Source: Setaria digitata
Taxonomy: Eukaryota > Nematoda > Chromadorea > Rhabditida > Setariidae
Length of the DNA: 64,000 bases
Assembly (NCBI GenBank): GCA_003640385.1
Contig: RCAB01000285.1
Coordinates: forward strand, 1 to 64,000
Direction: 5' to 3'
In this document: piece by piece, positions 1-11,718 of the stretch
How the letters are laid out: every line of letters begins with the position of its first letter
Numbering within the stretch: the stretch's first letter is position 1
The notes under the pieces: generated by a model
What the model was told of the DNA's origin: nothing
Seen by the model: the letters and a program-made list of their open reading frames with translations, nothing else
Databases searched by the model: none
Program-made: the position numbers and the translations under genes

Positions 1-2190
1 TAATAATAATTGATAATAATAGTAACTGATAATAATAATTGGTAATAGTAACTGATAATAATAAAAATTGATAACAATAATAATTGTTAATAACAATAAC
101 TTGATCGATTGTAGTACCTAATGTTAATACCTTAGCTTGTGAGACTGAACATGTTGAGGTATTTGGAATGTTTATTCGTTTCAGAATATAACTTTGTCAT
201 TAGGTCTGCCTGCTAATTATTTGGCACTGGTATCAGCACAAGCATTGCTATCCATGTTTGTGTCTTAGTTCAGCTTTCATCATTAAAATTTGCAAAATCT
301 TTTAAGTTACCCTTCAAGAAAAAAAATCAACGTATCACCGATAATGCGCTAGCGTGTAGTGGTTATTGCCTAGGTAATAATTTTCATAGTCCGACAAAAA
401 CTCCAAAAACATAAGAGGTTTTTTTTCTATTTGTAGTAATGCACGAAGTATGTATCTCCGTTTGTCCTCCTCATTTTTCAAACAAGCTATTTTCCCTAAA
501 AAGAGAAATAAAGCGGAGAAATAGTCTTGGGAACAGGTGACCTAAAGAATATGATCTCGAGTTCCATACACATGCAAGTAGCTGTCGAGAAGCACACACC
601 TGTGATGCAGTGTTCTGTGAGAAAGTCTGAAAGATATGCTTACGAGTGGATGGAACTGTTGAGGGAAGGTCGGATTAAGCAGTTGAGAGGTCAGGAGGTG
701 AAATGAGAGGGAAGTTTGAAAATAAGGAAGACGTTACAGCGTCCAGCACTGCTGACTAAGCCACGTTTGCATTTCTCAACAGACAAAAAATTCAGTGAAA
801 GCTTGCGAAGTAATCCGATAGCACAGCGAAACTTTGACTTTACACTCTCAGACGACGGTTTTCTTGATCTCGCCTCCCGGAACTGTCACTGTCAACGATG
901 TCAACCATCTCGGTGTCACACCGACAGCACCGCGGTCTTTGCTGTTGCAATATATAGTCAAGATATAGCCAGACTACCTAGCACTATGACTAGAACTGCT
1001 ATGTCCAAAGAGTCTATCGATTACTTGACACGGGACGCTTAGTGACCGGGAGGCTGTTGGAATGACCTGAATGGTTGGAGGATGAACGAAGTGGCCTTCG
1101 AGTGTCTCCCGACGAGTCTCGAGATCACTCGGGAGTGGAGGAGAGGAGAAGCCGAATGCAGGCTCCTCTCTCCCCCGCCTCCCACTCTCCCACGCCTTCC
1201 ACCGCGTCGTCTCCTCCCGACCTTTCCTCCCGTCCATCGATACTATCGCCAAGCAGGTGCGAGAGAATGGCTCGCTCTTTCGCTCCCATTCCCATTTCAT
1301 CGATCTATATCCATTCCTTCTTTCCTCCGCACTACTTTCTCGCCCTCTTCTTTTACCCTGGAAATTATTGATTACTTTGATGTTCCGAAGCACTTGTCGA
1401 CCGATCGATCCATTGATTGGCGGATCGACCATCCATTGATTGGTGGATCGACCCGTACCTCACTTTCCTCATTTCTTTCGCCCGCAAGGAGTGATATTCC
1501 CTAGCCCAGTAGCACTTAGTATTTATTGATCGATCGGTCGATCTCTCAGTGTGCCATTCCCTGAACAGTCCGTCCGATCATTAATTCCCCTTCCCCGCTC
1601 TCGCTGAACTCTCAGCAAATTGGTAGAAACTTTAGCGGTCATCGGGGGGCCGCCTTTCTCTCCTCTCGATCAACATTAACATTAGAATATAATTCCCGAT
1701 CATGTTGAAGAACTCGACTGGGCTGCATTAAATTCTTAGAATGTCATCTGCATACATTACCGCACTTCGTTATTATTTACTTGAGATAATAAATAAGAAA
1801 CAGATTTCCTGAACAATCCGGAAGTTCAACCAATTAGAGCTCTCTCACGGTTCAAACGTTTCTCAGATGATCGTTTACTGTATTTCTCGCTAGATGAAGT
1901 CGTATGTTTCACGCATTCCATGTAGATTGTGGTATTTTTCCAGTAACCTAATGGTATTTTGGAATGATTTCCGGCATCTTACAGATATGTAAGGGTAATA
2001 TTATGTTGGTAGCATTTATAAGACACTGCAAGTTTATTTTCCCTAGCGCAACTTTGAATCCCACAAACCTACCTCATATTTTCTTGCCTAGCGTTTTAGG
2101 TCCCATCTGTTACTACCTTTTGGATATCCTTTATCCTACTCGTGTTGTCTATTGAACTCGTGTTCAAAAGTGCTTGATTTTAAGGAAGCA
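1..2190. other. Left intergenic region, no supported gene
   Basis: I see no exon chain here. The first 110 nt are TAA/AAT-rich simple sequence. Positions 1040-1700 are richer in C and T than the surroundings and carry many GATC/CGATCG words. A 21-nt unit occurs twice with one mismatch at 1410-1430 and 1433-1453. Short open frames at 716-1042 and 1075-1504 have low-complexity, Ser/Pro/Arg-rich translations in several overlapping frames and look like chance products of the C/T-rich DNA. The region may hold the promoter of the BED gene or of a gene beyond the left edge. Confidence 0.5.
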
Positions 2191-5100
2191 ATGGACGAAG
2201 GACCGTCATCGTCATCGGAAAACCCAAATCCAGGCATTTCAATGTGCTCGGATGAAATAGCACCGGCAATTCTTAGTACCAGCGGCACGTGGCTACGACT
2301 TTCCATGCCGTATTTTCCGAAGAAGAGTGTGGTTTGGCGTTATTTCGATCTCTATGAATCGGATGGGTACAGTCGGGCTGATACGGAGAGGATTGTCAAA
2401 TGTCGTCTGATGAGTTGTATGCGGAAGGAACTCCGTTTGGATGCGCAGTCATCCACCAAGGGGATGTGGGAACATCTGCGTAACAAACATCCCGACGAGG
2501 CTTTGAAATGTGAAAATGGTTCAATAGCTCCTCAGGAAGAGCGTAAGTTGTTTTCCTTATAACAACTGTAATAACTCTGGTTTTTTTCTTCTCTAAGATA
2601 TGAGGTAGCATCTTTTTCCATGTTGTAATTTTGCTAAAAGGGTAGGCATCTGACACTTAGTTTAATAGTGAGTCCAAATCTGGCCATTCTTTTGTTATGA
2701 TCGCGTAACTGGAAAAAAATGACATGAATTTCATTACGTTTCCAGCGGAATGATATGAACAGCGCTTAAAGGCACAGAAAGTTGAGTTATTGCCTATTTC
2801 AGTCCTTTATTATTTCTTTACATTTAACTTGCTTATAGATTACACTGTTATCCTCAACCTATCCTATCATATTTTCTTTTGTAGCAAACAGTGCGGGAGG
2901 AATGGAAAGTGCAGCAGTTGCATGTCTGCAGGTATTCGCTGCTCCCAGTCGCCCTATATCTGATGTCTATGCACCATACTCCTCACTAGCCGATGAAAAA
3001 AGGTACGAAACAATCCATCGGTTAATTGGAAAACTGTTAGAAAGTATGCAAGAATGTCAAGATCGGGTGCATATCAGCGAACAGTACAGCTTGCTTTCAT
3101 TTGCCGATTATGCCCGATTGCTTGGTAAACTTCCTTGTATTTCCATAATTGTTTATCTCCATTTTACTAACACCACTAATCAACTTATTCAGTTCTCTGT
3201 TATTACGGTCGCTCTTCGCTTTTTTGTTCCAAATGATTAATTCCGTTCAGTGACATCAGTTTACTCGATTTTTTGTTTCTTTTTTATAAATTAAATAGTT
3301 GCCAGTATGCTTCTTCATGTGACAGTAAGTTGCTGTTTGCAACTGGACAAAAATATATATTAGATGAACCTTGTCCTATATGTCCTTGCTTAGAAAACGT
3401 GATTTTACGACACACCAACGGAATAGAAGTATTCATCAGAACTTACTATTATAGCTGAAAAGTAAGGTCTTTGTAAGACCTTATAATTTAAGAAAAATTC
3501 TATACCTTGCTTTATTTTATTTGATTCTTTTTTGACGTTATAATTTATTACTTACCTTTATTGATTGCTTTCTTTTTGATTTTCTAGTTTTGTGGTCTTT
3601 TTTTTGCGTTTTTTTTTTTTTTTTTTAATGCTTTTTACACTTTGTTTTACAGCCAAAGCCAAAACAACAACCCAATTTGTGTGCCGCGAAGCACCGTTAT
3701 TGTTGCCGGAGCCAGGAACAATAGTCATATACGATAGTAAAGACAATGGTGAACAGGATTCGGATATGTTGCAGGTGCCGTCTTGGAAAACTTGAGTTGA
3801 CCTTTCTTTATATTATTCTGTACCGTGGACTATCGTCAGTTAAAAAAAAGCCAAGCTTATTTTTGTGTTTCACATTATCCATCCCAGTAGGACAAGAAAG
3901 TCTTCATGTTTAAAAAGTTTTCACATGAAGGTTATACTTTTGATCATATATTGTGTTGTAGATACGTGAACATTTGAGGCAAGATGGCTATTCATTCGAT
4001 AATAATGACAGTGGTTTATTGCCAGATAATTTGTACATAACACGGTTTTTCAGTGGGAGTGGAGACGATTTTGAAGATGGCCGAATCATGTATTTTCTTA
4101 CTTATTTGATTCGTGAATTATGGCTTTAATTTCAAGTCAGTTCATAATACTGATAAGGTGCAATTAAACCTTAAACGATAATTAATTAGTCTGTTGGAAA
4201 GAATCTATGAAATTACGTGTTGTGAAAGACACATTTCACAAGTCGTTTTTCATCAACTGTTCTTAGGGAAATTAGATTGCAGGCGATACGAGGTTACTAC
4301 TACATATGAGGATGCAGGTTACGTTTTGTTTCATTACGTTAAAGGTACGAAATACGAAATTGAATCAAGGCGAAGTACTGGTGAAATACCTGTTTACTGC
4401 TACAAACCAAGGGCGCCACGTTTGAAAAGGGTAAGTTTCAACCCGAAGTCAGTGGTTCTTTATCCATATTTTTCGAGGACTTTTTCCGATATCCTTTGCA
4501 TTCAGTGTTAGTGATTCTAAAAAATGATTGGCATGGAATGTTTATAGAAATAGTTATATTCGTGAAAGCGCTACCATGTGGATCCTACACTAAGCAACAA
4601 CTATGATTGTAAATGAAATCTAATGGTTTAGAAAGTAACATGTCATTAAACATTTATCTTGGTCTTATTTACTTTTAATTTTAAGTATCATTCAGGTCGA
4701 TGAAAACAAGAGAAAAACAGATGTCACGTCGAGTCGTGGATCGCCAGTTTCACATCTACCGGTAAAAATTAGGCGGAACGAACTGGATGGGTTACAAGCT
4801 ATTGCTGGATGTTTACCACCAAGTTTCCAGTCATTTTTAGAAAGCATTAAAGTGGAAACAGATAAAGATGAGAATTTGGATGGTATGGATTTGTCTTTTG
4901 AGGAAAACTTGGAAACTGTTGGGAATGAAGTGGATGATTCACAAATTGAAGATAGTTGCGTCAGTATTGGTGGATTCTTGTCTTCTTATCCCACTAGAGA
5001 TCTGAAGCAAACGCTGAGCCCACATGATGTTAGGACCGATACAAAAGTGGAAAAACGTGTCATGAATATTCTGAAAAAAGCAGTTCGCGATCAGCGTCGA

Positions 5101-5421
5101 AGTAAAGTCCATTATCTGGCTCGAAGAACGAAAAGTGTGAATTGGGTGAAAGTTGCAGATGAGTTGCAGAAAAAAGCAGTAATGTTGGCTGCTGAAACAA
5201 GTAATGGTGATGCGGTGCCAAGAGAGGATATAGTAACCCGTGAGTTTGGGGGAAAGGAGGGGAATGATTGTAGTAAAGATGATGACGATGATGGGAATGG
5301 TAATGGTAATAATGATTACGATAGTAGTAATGAACCTGAAAATAATGCTGCCCCAAACTATGATGATTCATCGAGCTGTGATACCCAGTTACCGAATATC
5401 CCAGAGAATAATAATATATAG
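2191..5421 (+). CDS. BED-type zinc finger protein (six exons)
   Basis: Probable DNA-binding nuclear protein. Exons: 2191-2542, 2885-3124, 3653-3774, 3962 to about 4052, 4267-4430, 4696-5421; phases agree except that exon 4 has several equally weak phase-1 donors (exon end 4052, 4058 or 4112). With the first of these the protein is 564 residues. Near residues 45-110 a BED-like finger is seen: VWRYFDLYESDGYS, then KCRLMSC (C-x3-C instead of the usual C-x2-C) and HLRNKH (H-x4-H). The rest matches nothing I recognise; the C-terminal 240 residues are acidic and end in an Asp/Asn/Gly-rich low-complexity tail. The ATG at 2191 is chosen because it follows a TTTTAAG acceptor by six bases and opens the finger-bearing frame. 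The BED call rests on the one motif; partners and target DNA are unknown. Confidence 0.6.
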
Positions 5422-5428
5422 ATCCTCT

Positions 5429-5478
5429 GAGAATGTACAAAAAATAATTTCATGAGAATGTACAAAAAGTAATTTCAT
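5429..5478 (+). repeat. 25-bp tandem duplication after the BED gene stop
   Basis: Two adjacent 25-bp copies (5429-5453 and 5454-5478) differ at one position and start seven bases after the stop codon, so they lie in the predicted 3'UTR. Confidence 0.85.
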
Positions 5479-8013
5479 GTGGTCCTTATTCAGCCATTTT
5501 TGAGCATTACCAAAAAAATGTTTTTAGGGATTAGATTGGATGTAGACTACAGTTTGATAATTTTTTGTTATGTTTCAATTTCCGAAGTTTTGACCATTTT
5601 GGTGGACATGTTGATATTGTGTTTTAGTTTTTTTCTTTTTATTTTTTATTTTTTATTTTTTTTTTATTTCTCTCTTCCTCTCCCCTCCACCCCTCCTACA
5701 ACCGTAATGAAGCATTTCCATATAAATTTGGTTGGTATTCGGAAAGTGTTGGATGCTGTTGGTTGTTTAAAAATGTTTGAAATTCCACTATGCTGTATTT
5801 TAGTAGAATTCAACTTAAATCTAGTCATAATCGATCTTTCATCTATTGTTCGTCGTCAAGATCTTTTTCCGAAGTCAAATTTTGTAAACAACCTGTTTGC
5901 CGCTAGCATCCAAACTGCTTTCCACTGAAACTTGCTACTGTTTTTTCCAGATGCTAGATTAATCTCGTTTTGGCATAATGGAACTCGTAAGAAAAGCCTG
6001 AAAATATTTAGAAAAGATCAGAGAGTTTAGCAACAAGAAGTGCATTTAGGACATGATGACAAATGTAAAGTTGCGAGCAAGTAGGATGAATAACATTTTT
6101 TGTTTGCTCGGAATATTTTAATCGTCAAATTAACTATTTTACTTGCCTGACGTCGTTTTTTTGCACTGTTCATTGACATCTGCATGGTCGCTTGACTCTC
6201 ATGGCACTGATCCTATTAGTTAAGCGCCAGAAATTTCAAGTGTGTCCTGGAAGATGAAATACGCTCATTGCTTTTCTGAGGTTAGTGGTGGATGTTCGTG
6301 TCACATCTCATCGCACGACTTCCACTTATTATAAATAAAACGGGTAAATTGTATGTAATACTCTACCGAGTCTACTTTTTCCTGAGGTCCTACTTAATTC
6401 TTGATGTTTTTAGGAGTTGATTTCATTACAACTCTGAGGACTTCCTTACTGTGTATTATTAGGTGATGTGGCATCAAATGATCCCATGAAGTAGTTTAAT
6501 TCATTGATTGCTTCCGACTGAGTTGCATGAGCGAGCATACATCTTCATTTTGCTCTCTCAGTTTTCTAACGTTTTATCAGATTTATGTGGAGACAGTTCA
6601 TAAGTGACGCGGAATATTTTCCTGGTATCACTTTTCTTAACAGTGATGAACCGTGTATTTGTAGGAAGGACATCAAATGATGAAAACTCCGTATATTCTG
6701 TTAGATTATATGGTGCCATGTAACACTATTCAAATGGTGTTGAACTTTTTAATGCTCCTTTTTGCTTATTCTTATTGGTCTCAGAGTTTTTTCGTGTTTC
6801 TCTGCAGGTATTCAGGGAGGTTGTGTACTCTCTGCCCTTATATTTTCTGCAATCAATGAACTGATCTCAGTACCGGTGCCTATATGGTATGACGGTCCAC
6901 CAGTGATCTAATCTACAGGTTACAGTCTAGGCTCCTTCATTTTTTTCACAGCCTGAACGCGAAATGGCTTTTTTGCCATTGAAGTGTAGAAATTATCTAT
7001 CTTCTAATCAGTGCTACTTACTACTGGAGGGTCTAGTCATGCGACATCATTTATGCAATTTGATTTTGTTTATAAGGTAATTAAACACAATGGAGGAGTC
7101 AATGTTCTCTATCTACAGGTTTAATTTTTGCGCAAACATCTTTGTACTGAAGGTTTACATGTGTCATATAAAGCAATTCTACTTGCAGCAAGTTTAGTCT
7201 CACAGTTTTTGTTTGTCTTGTATTTCGCATTTTTTGTTGTACAGTACCGAACCGTGAATACCACTTTTTGTTTTGTTGCCAAAATAAAAGGTAATGCCAT
7301 CCTTCTACCCTAGCTCCATTTCAAAACACTAGCAATAGTCGTCTCATTTGATTTGTCGCTAAACAGCCCCCACTTAATGTATACGTAAAAGTGCTGAATG
7401 AAAATTGTTTGGAAACTCAATTCACTCCCATATAAGTAAATTTGTGATATGACACAAAATTACGGTAATAGAGTCGGCACTTCTGTAATCCTAAGGAAGA
7501 TAAAAATAAAACCAGCAGAAGTGACATCTCATGCAGTGCTCTTTCACTAAGCTATTTAAGAAGTTCACATCTAGAAAGTTTCGCACTTCAGAAGAAAAAA
7601 AAAAATGCTTTTTGCTTAGTCTGCCGGTGTAGACATTGCACCATTAATACAACCCTGACTAAAAGTACACTTGGATCAAGACAGTGGGACGTGCCGTGAC
7701 AGCGATCTCATTTTCTTATATCGAAAGCTTATTCTCCGACAAGTTTGTTTGGAAAGTGCTGATTCCAACTTCCACATTGTCAAATTTCCAAATAGGAAAA
7801 ACAACAGAACTTAAACTGAAGTACTGCTCAACAGCATACTCTTAATGTTAGAGATTCTAATTGACTACCATATCAAACCTGTAAAAAAAAAACTGTCAAA
7901 AAAAGAAAAAAAAAATCAGACTACAATCAAAACTTGGATTAGTGATATAATTAAAAAACTTCTATTTTATTGGATTGTAATAAAATTTTCAAGGTTCCGT
8001 TTTTGGCTTGCAG
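5479..8013. other. Intergenic region between BED gene and OGG1
   Basis: No supported gene. Open frames at 5479-5928, 6677-6859 and 7128-7313 translate to Phe/Leu/Ile-rich strings typical of T-rich non-coding DNA, and lack convincing splice partners. An A-rich stretch lies at 7880-7915. Confidence 0.5.
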
Positions 8014-8102
8014 ATAACGCCGAAACCAAAGGTAGGAAAACTATGCTGGATCAGACAAGGGATACTGAAACTAATTTAGACAATTCTCAGATCCCATTAT
8101 AA
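8014..8102 (+). other. Possible orphan terminal exon
   Basis: A good acceptor (TTGGCTTGCAG) is followed by an 89-nt open stretch in phase 1 ending at TAA (8100-8102), with AATAAA on the same strand about 20 nt later. The translation is polar and protein-like (NAETKGRKTMLDQTRDTETN). No upstream exon was found; it could be an alternative last exon of the BED gene or chance. It runs toward the 3' end of OGG1 on the other strand. Confidence 0.25.
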
Positions 8103-8218
8103 TCATAATGTGACATTTTTGAAATAAAAATTTTCTAGTGGTGTCTTTCACATTAAATGGTCTTGTCTATTTTAATCAGAACAAAACATGTTTAGTACTG
8201 ATTTTATTTTGATTGCTT

Positions 8219-10875
8219 TTATTGCTTTTTTATCTTCCGTAATCTTTTCTCCACTGGCTGCCTGATGTTCGTCTGTCGCAGATGTGCAGTGAATAAAACA
8301 GCTTGAGCCCAACCAGCATACGGTCCAAATTTTTCTTGCCAAACAGCAACTGAAAACTTTTTATATGATCTATGCTGGAAGGAATCTAATGTACAGGACA
8401 TGTTCACTTTAGTACAGTTTAAATTAAAGTTCATAATTTCATTTCTTTTTCAATACTTGCGCTGTCTAGTTACGAGTTTATATATATATATATATATATA
8501 AATTTCTCAACCTTATATATATATATATATATATAAGGTTGAGAAATTTTCGAAAAAAAAGAAAGAAAAAAATTGAATTCTACCAATTTGCTGTCGATGC
8601 TTCGCTTGTAAAAATTTTCCCCATGGTACAGTTTTCAAATAATTTTCTGTTGTAATTTGTATTGTATGAGTATCAATTGGTACGACAGAATGCATATTTA
8701 GTCCCATCAAACATATGCAATCTGCAACCTTTAAAAAGCTGGGTTATTATAATGTGAAGACAATGGACAGATCTGAACAGCCAAAAACACTTTTCACGAC
8801 TTTTGGTTCTCAACATTATGCAGTTCTCACATGAATTACATCCTAACATGGCTTTGTGCAGAAGAAAATTATTAAGAACTGGATATGAATCTTTTTATTT
8901 ATCTGAATGCGATGTCACGAAAATGGACGAAAATGGAAAAGAATAAAATATGTAGAACTTGCCTTCGCTCCAATTCCTCGCATTTTTTGAAGTTCTTCCG
9001 CAGCATATTCGTAAGTACTTTTCGATAAATTTTTTAGAAACTGTTCACCATCATTTTTCTGTATTGAAAAACCATAGATATAAACAGCTCAAGATTAGCG
9101 AAAGCACGAAATCTAAAAAGTTCTCGAAAAACCTCACTTAATATGGAGATCTATCACTTATTAACTTTTTCGAGTCCATTATTACTGGAAAAAATTACGA
9201 GAGTTTTCGAAGCAAATGCAATATTTGGGGCACGATACCCGAAACCATGGGATCGCAAAACTGTTTCCAGTACAGGATCATCAGCCATACGTTTTGGATC
9301 AGCAAAGTCATAGAATATCTTTATGCCATCTGGAAAAGCCACATTAATGCTTTCACCATAGAGCTCACACAATGTCTGAACCATATCTGAAATTACAAAA
9401 TACCGATTTTTGGATCCTCTAAAAAGTTTCACATCAAAATATTCTTGCGAAATAAATGAGCAGTTTCATTTATATGTACTAAAAGAAAATATTAACGACA
9501 GTTCATTTATATTCAAATGCATTATGATTACTTGTTCACACAGTATGAAACCAGGAGATCAAGTGAAGCGTACTTGTGATACGCCGAATATGATTATTAG
9601 CAGAACAAATGAAAGCGAAAACAGTTTCCAATGGATCTTGTCGAAGAATACGAATCCCTTCTAGTTTCACCCGATGATTCTCCAAAAGATCAGCGAAATG
9701 CTTGTCCTTTTCGGCCCAGAATTTATATAGTGGCACTAGTTCGATATCAAGCTAAAGCAGATTATTTTATACAATCAAATTTTTAACTGGAGGATGAAAT
9801 GAAGCCATTGGGTTCTATATTTAAAGATCTGTAACAGTCACTTTAAAAAATGTTAAAAATCCACGACATAAATTTTACGTTCATAATTCTTTATCTTATC
9901 ATATTTATCGTTTCATCTTAATTTTGAAAGTCTATCATTTAATCTTTTTGTAATTTGCTAAAAAATTTTAATGTACAAACATCAAACTTGAAATGCTTGC
10001 CAAGTCTAAACACCGCAATCCCCTACGTAACTTCAAAGATAAAAGAAAACAAAAGTACTGAGTGGTAGACTCAACTAGCCTGAAAATAATCCCTAATAAC
10101 ATCGAAGTCACTGCCACGAGCTTTTGGAAATTTCGCCAACACGTCGTAACCTAACCAGTCGTCATTCTCTCGCCATATCTTCCACACTCGATGCTTAGCA
10201 ACTCCAACGAATACTTCGTTTGATAACGGCGAGATATTTTCATTAGTGTTTGTTAACAACTTTTGCCATCTGGAAACTGAAAAAACTGCGACAACAAATT
10301 TTAATAACAGAAATAAATATACAGTTACTTACACGAGCACTGCACTAATTTATTGTTAGACTGTAACTACCTTTCATAACTATTTTGCGAGCTACTCCGA
10401 ATACAAAAAAGATTACACTTAATTGAAAAGCAGAAAAATCTGGTACGACAGTTTCCAGAGATCGATAGGAATTAATTTGATTGGTGCATAAGTTTTCTAA
10501 TTTCAGAAAATCCAATTTCACATTTGAAAATTTTCAATAAGTTCTCTTTAACGGTAATAATACTAATTGATCAGAGATATGAGATCAAACATTTCAAATG
10601 CTGATGTTTTTCTCCAGTGGTCAGCACGATCATTGTTCATTTTATTAGTTTTTAAAATATTTTGTTTTAAAAATATTCTGTTTAAAAACAAAGAACATGG
10701 AACATTTTTAAAATAAAAAAGTCATATTTAAAATCGAAAGCAACAGTGTCGAGGGACCAAAAACATAATTGATGGAAGGAAGTTCATTCAAATAAAAATA
10801 ATACCTGAATGACTGGCCGCTCAACAGTACCGCTCCGAGATTCAATTCTTCCTTTGAGCATTTCAGTCTCGGCAT
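8219..10875 (-). CDS. OGG1: 8-oxoguanine DNA glycosylase OGG1
   Basis: Removes 8-oxoguanine opposite cytosine and nicks the strand (bifunctional glycosylase/lyase of the HhH-GPD family), in nucleus and/or mitochondria. Seven exons read downward: 10875-10805, 10269-10080, 9751-9574, 9386-9166, 9058-8963, 8728-8584, 8349-8219; total 343 residues (human 345). Family landmarks in order: GQSFRW at the N-terminus, IRILRQDPLETVFAFICSAN, GFGYRAPNI, hairpin MRGIGAKVADC with the Schiff-base lysine K252, PIDTH with catalytic D271 (19 residues later, as in human K249/D268), and GPYAGWAQAVLF near the C-terminus. Introns 2 and 5 need GC donors (CAG|GCTAGT and AAG|GCAAGT). The start ATG at 10875 has an open frame upstream, so a longer targeting leader is possible. 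All key residues are present, so it should be active. Confidence 0.95.
8478..8549. repeat. Long palindrome in OGG1 intron 6
   Basis: A 15-nt arm (8500-8514) is repeated exactly inverted at 8535-8549, and the 20 bases between are alternating T and A, so the whole 8500-8549 block is a near-perfect palindrome; a further TA run lies at 8478-8500. It sits inside the intron between the last two OGG1 exons. Confidence 0.9.
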
Positions 10876-11718
10876 ATAAACCAGTTCAAGATAAAACAGT
10901 AAATCAAATAAGTAGTAGCGAAAGAAGAAAAATCAAAAGCTAAAGTTAAGTGGCGAAAAAGTTAGGTCACCGTACGAGTCAACTTCTGAGGATAATAAAA
11001 CAATTTCAAAATTATGGTTAGGAAGCTTCGGATTCTTGTTATTTCTTTTTAATCTCTATCTCGGACGTATTTTCCTATGACTCTCATTGCTTCGTCTACT
11101 CTCCTATAATAATTAAATTAATTTATATTTCTGCTACAATACTACACCACTTTAATCGTTACTGGCATTAAGGAAACGTTAAACATTTCGAAAGGATATT
11201 CACGCAACCCTGCGAAGTTTACATTCTGAATTTATTTCACCACCCACTGTCATTTATTCACTCACTTGTATAACAAGTACACTATAAAAGATAATCCATT
11301 CTGCTAACAAAAATCTCCTAGGTCCCTCGGACATACCGGTGCACCCACTCATCTAGTTGGTAATTCCCGGGCTCTCAAATATCCAAGCAATTTTCCGCTG
11401 CATCATATAACGCTTTAACGACTGCAACAGCTCGAATAGAACGGATCGTGGGGTTCTGTAGGCGGGCGGTCGTAATCGGTAGGGAGCGCGCGCGCGCGAG
11501 CGCACGTACAGTTGGCTTGGGTTGTGCGGAAGATATGGGGGGCCACGTTTTCGAGGATTACGGACCGCGCTGCTGTAGCATAGTAGCAGAGTTATAATGT
11601 GGGATGAACTGCAGGTCACAAAAGATGTGCAGTAATGCCAGCAGCGGCCCGGAAGAAATGCCCTGAGAGGAAGGCATTCGCGGCAAGGAGTAGAAGAAGA
11701 AGAAGGGTTCGACGAATG
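10876..11718. promoter_or_regulatory. Divergent promoter region, OGG1 and the 11.7-kb gene
   Basis: About 840 bp between two divergent start codons. The part near 11440-11640 is unusually GC-rich for this window and holds an alternating GC run around 11485-11505. No TATA box was picked out. An in-frame ATG at 11635 could extend the right-hand gene by 28 Arg-rich residues. Confidence 0.4.

Noticed and set aside
5479..5928. 149-codon membrane protein
   Set aside because: Phe/Leu strings come from T-rich DNA; no acceptor, donor or family resemblance.
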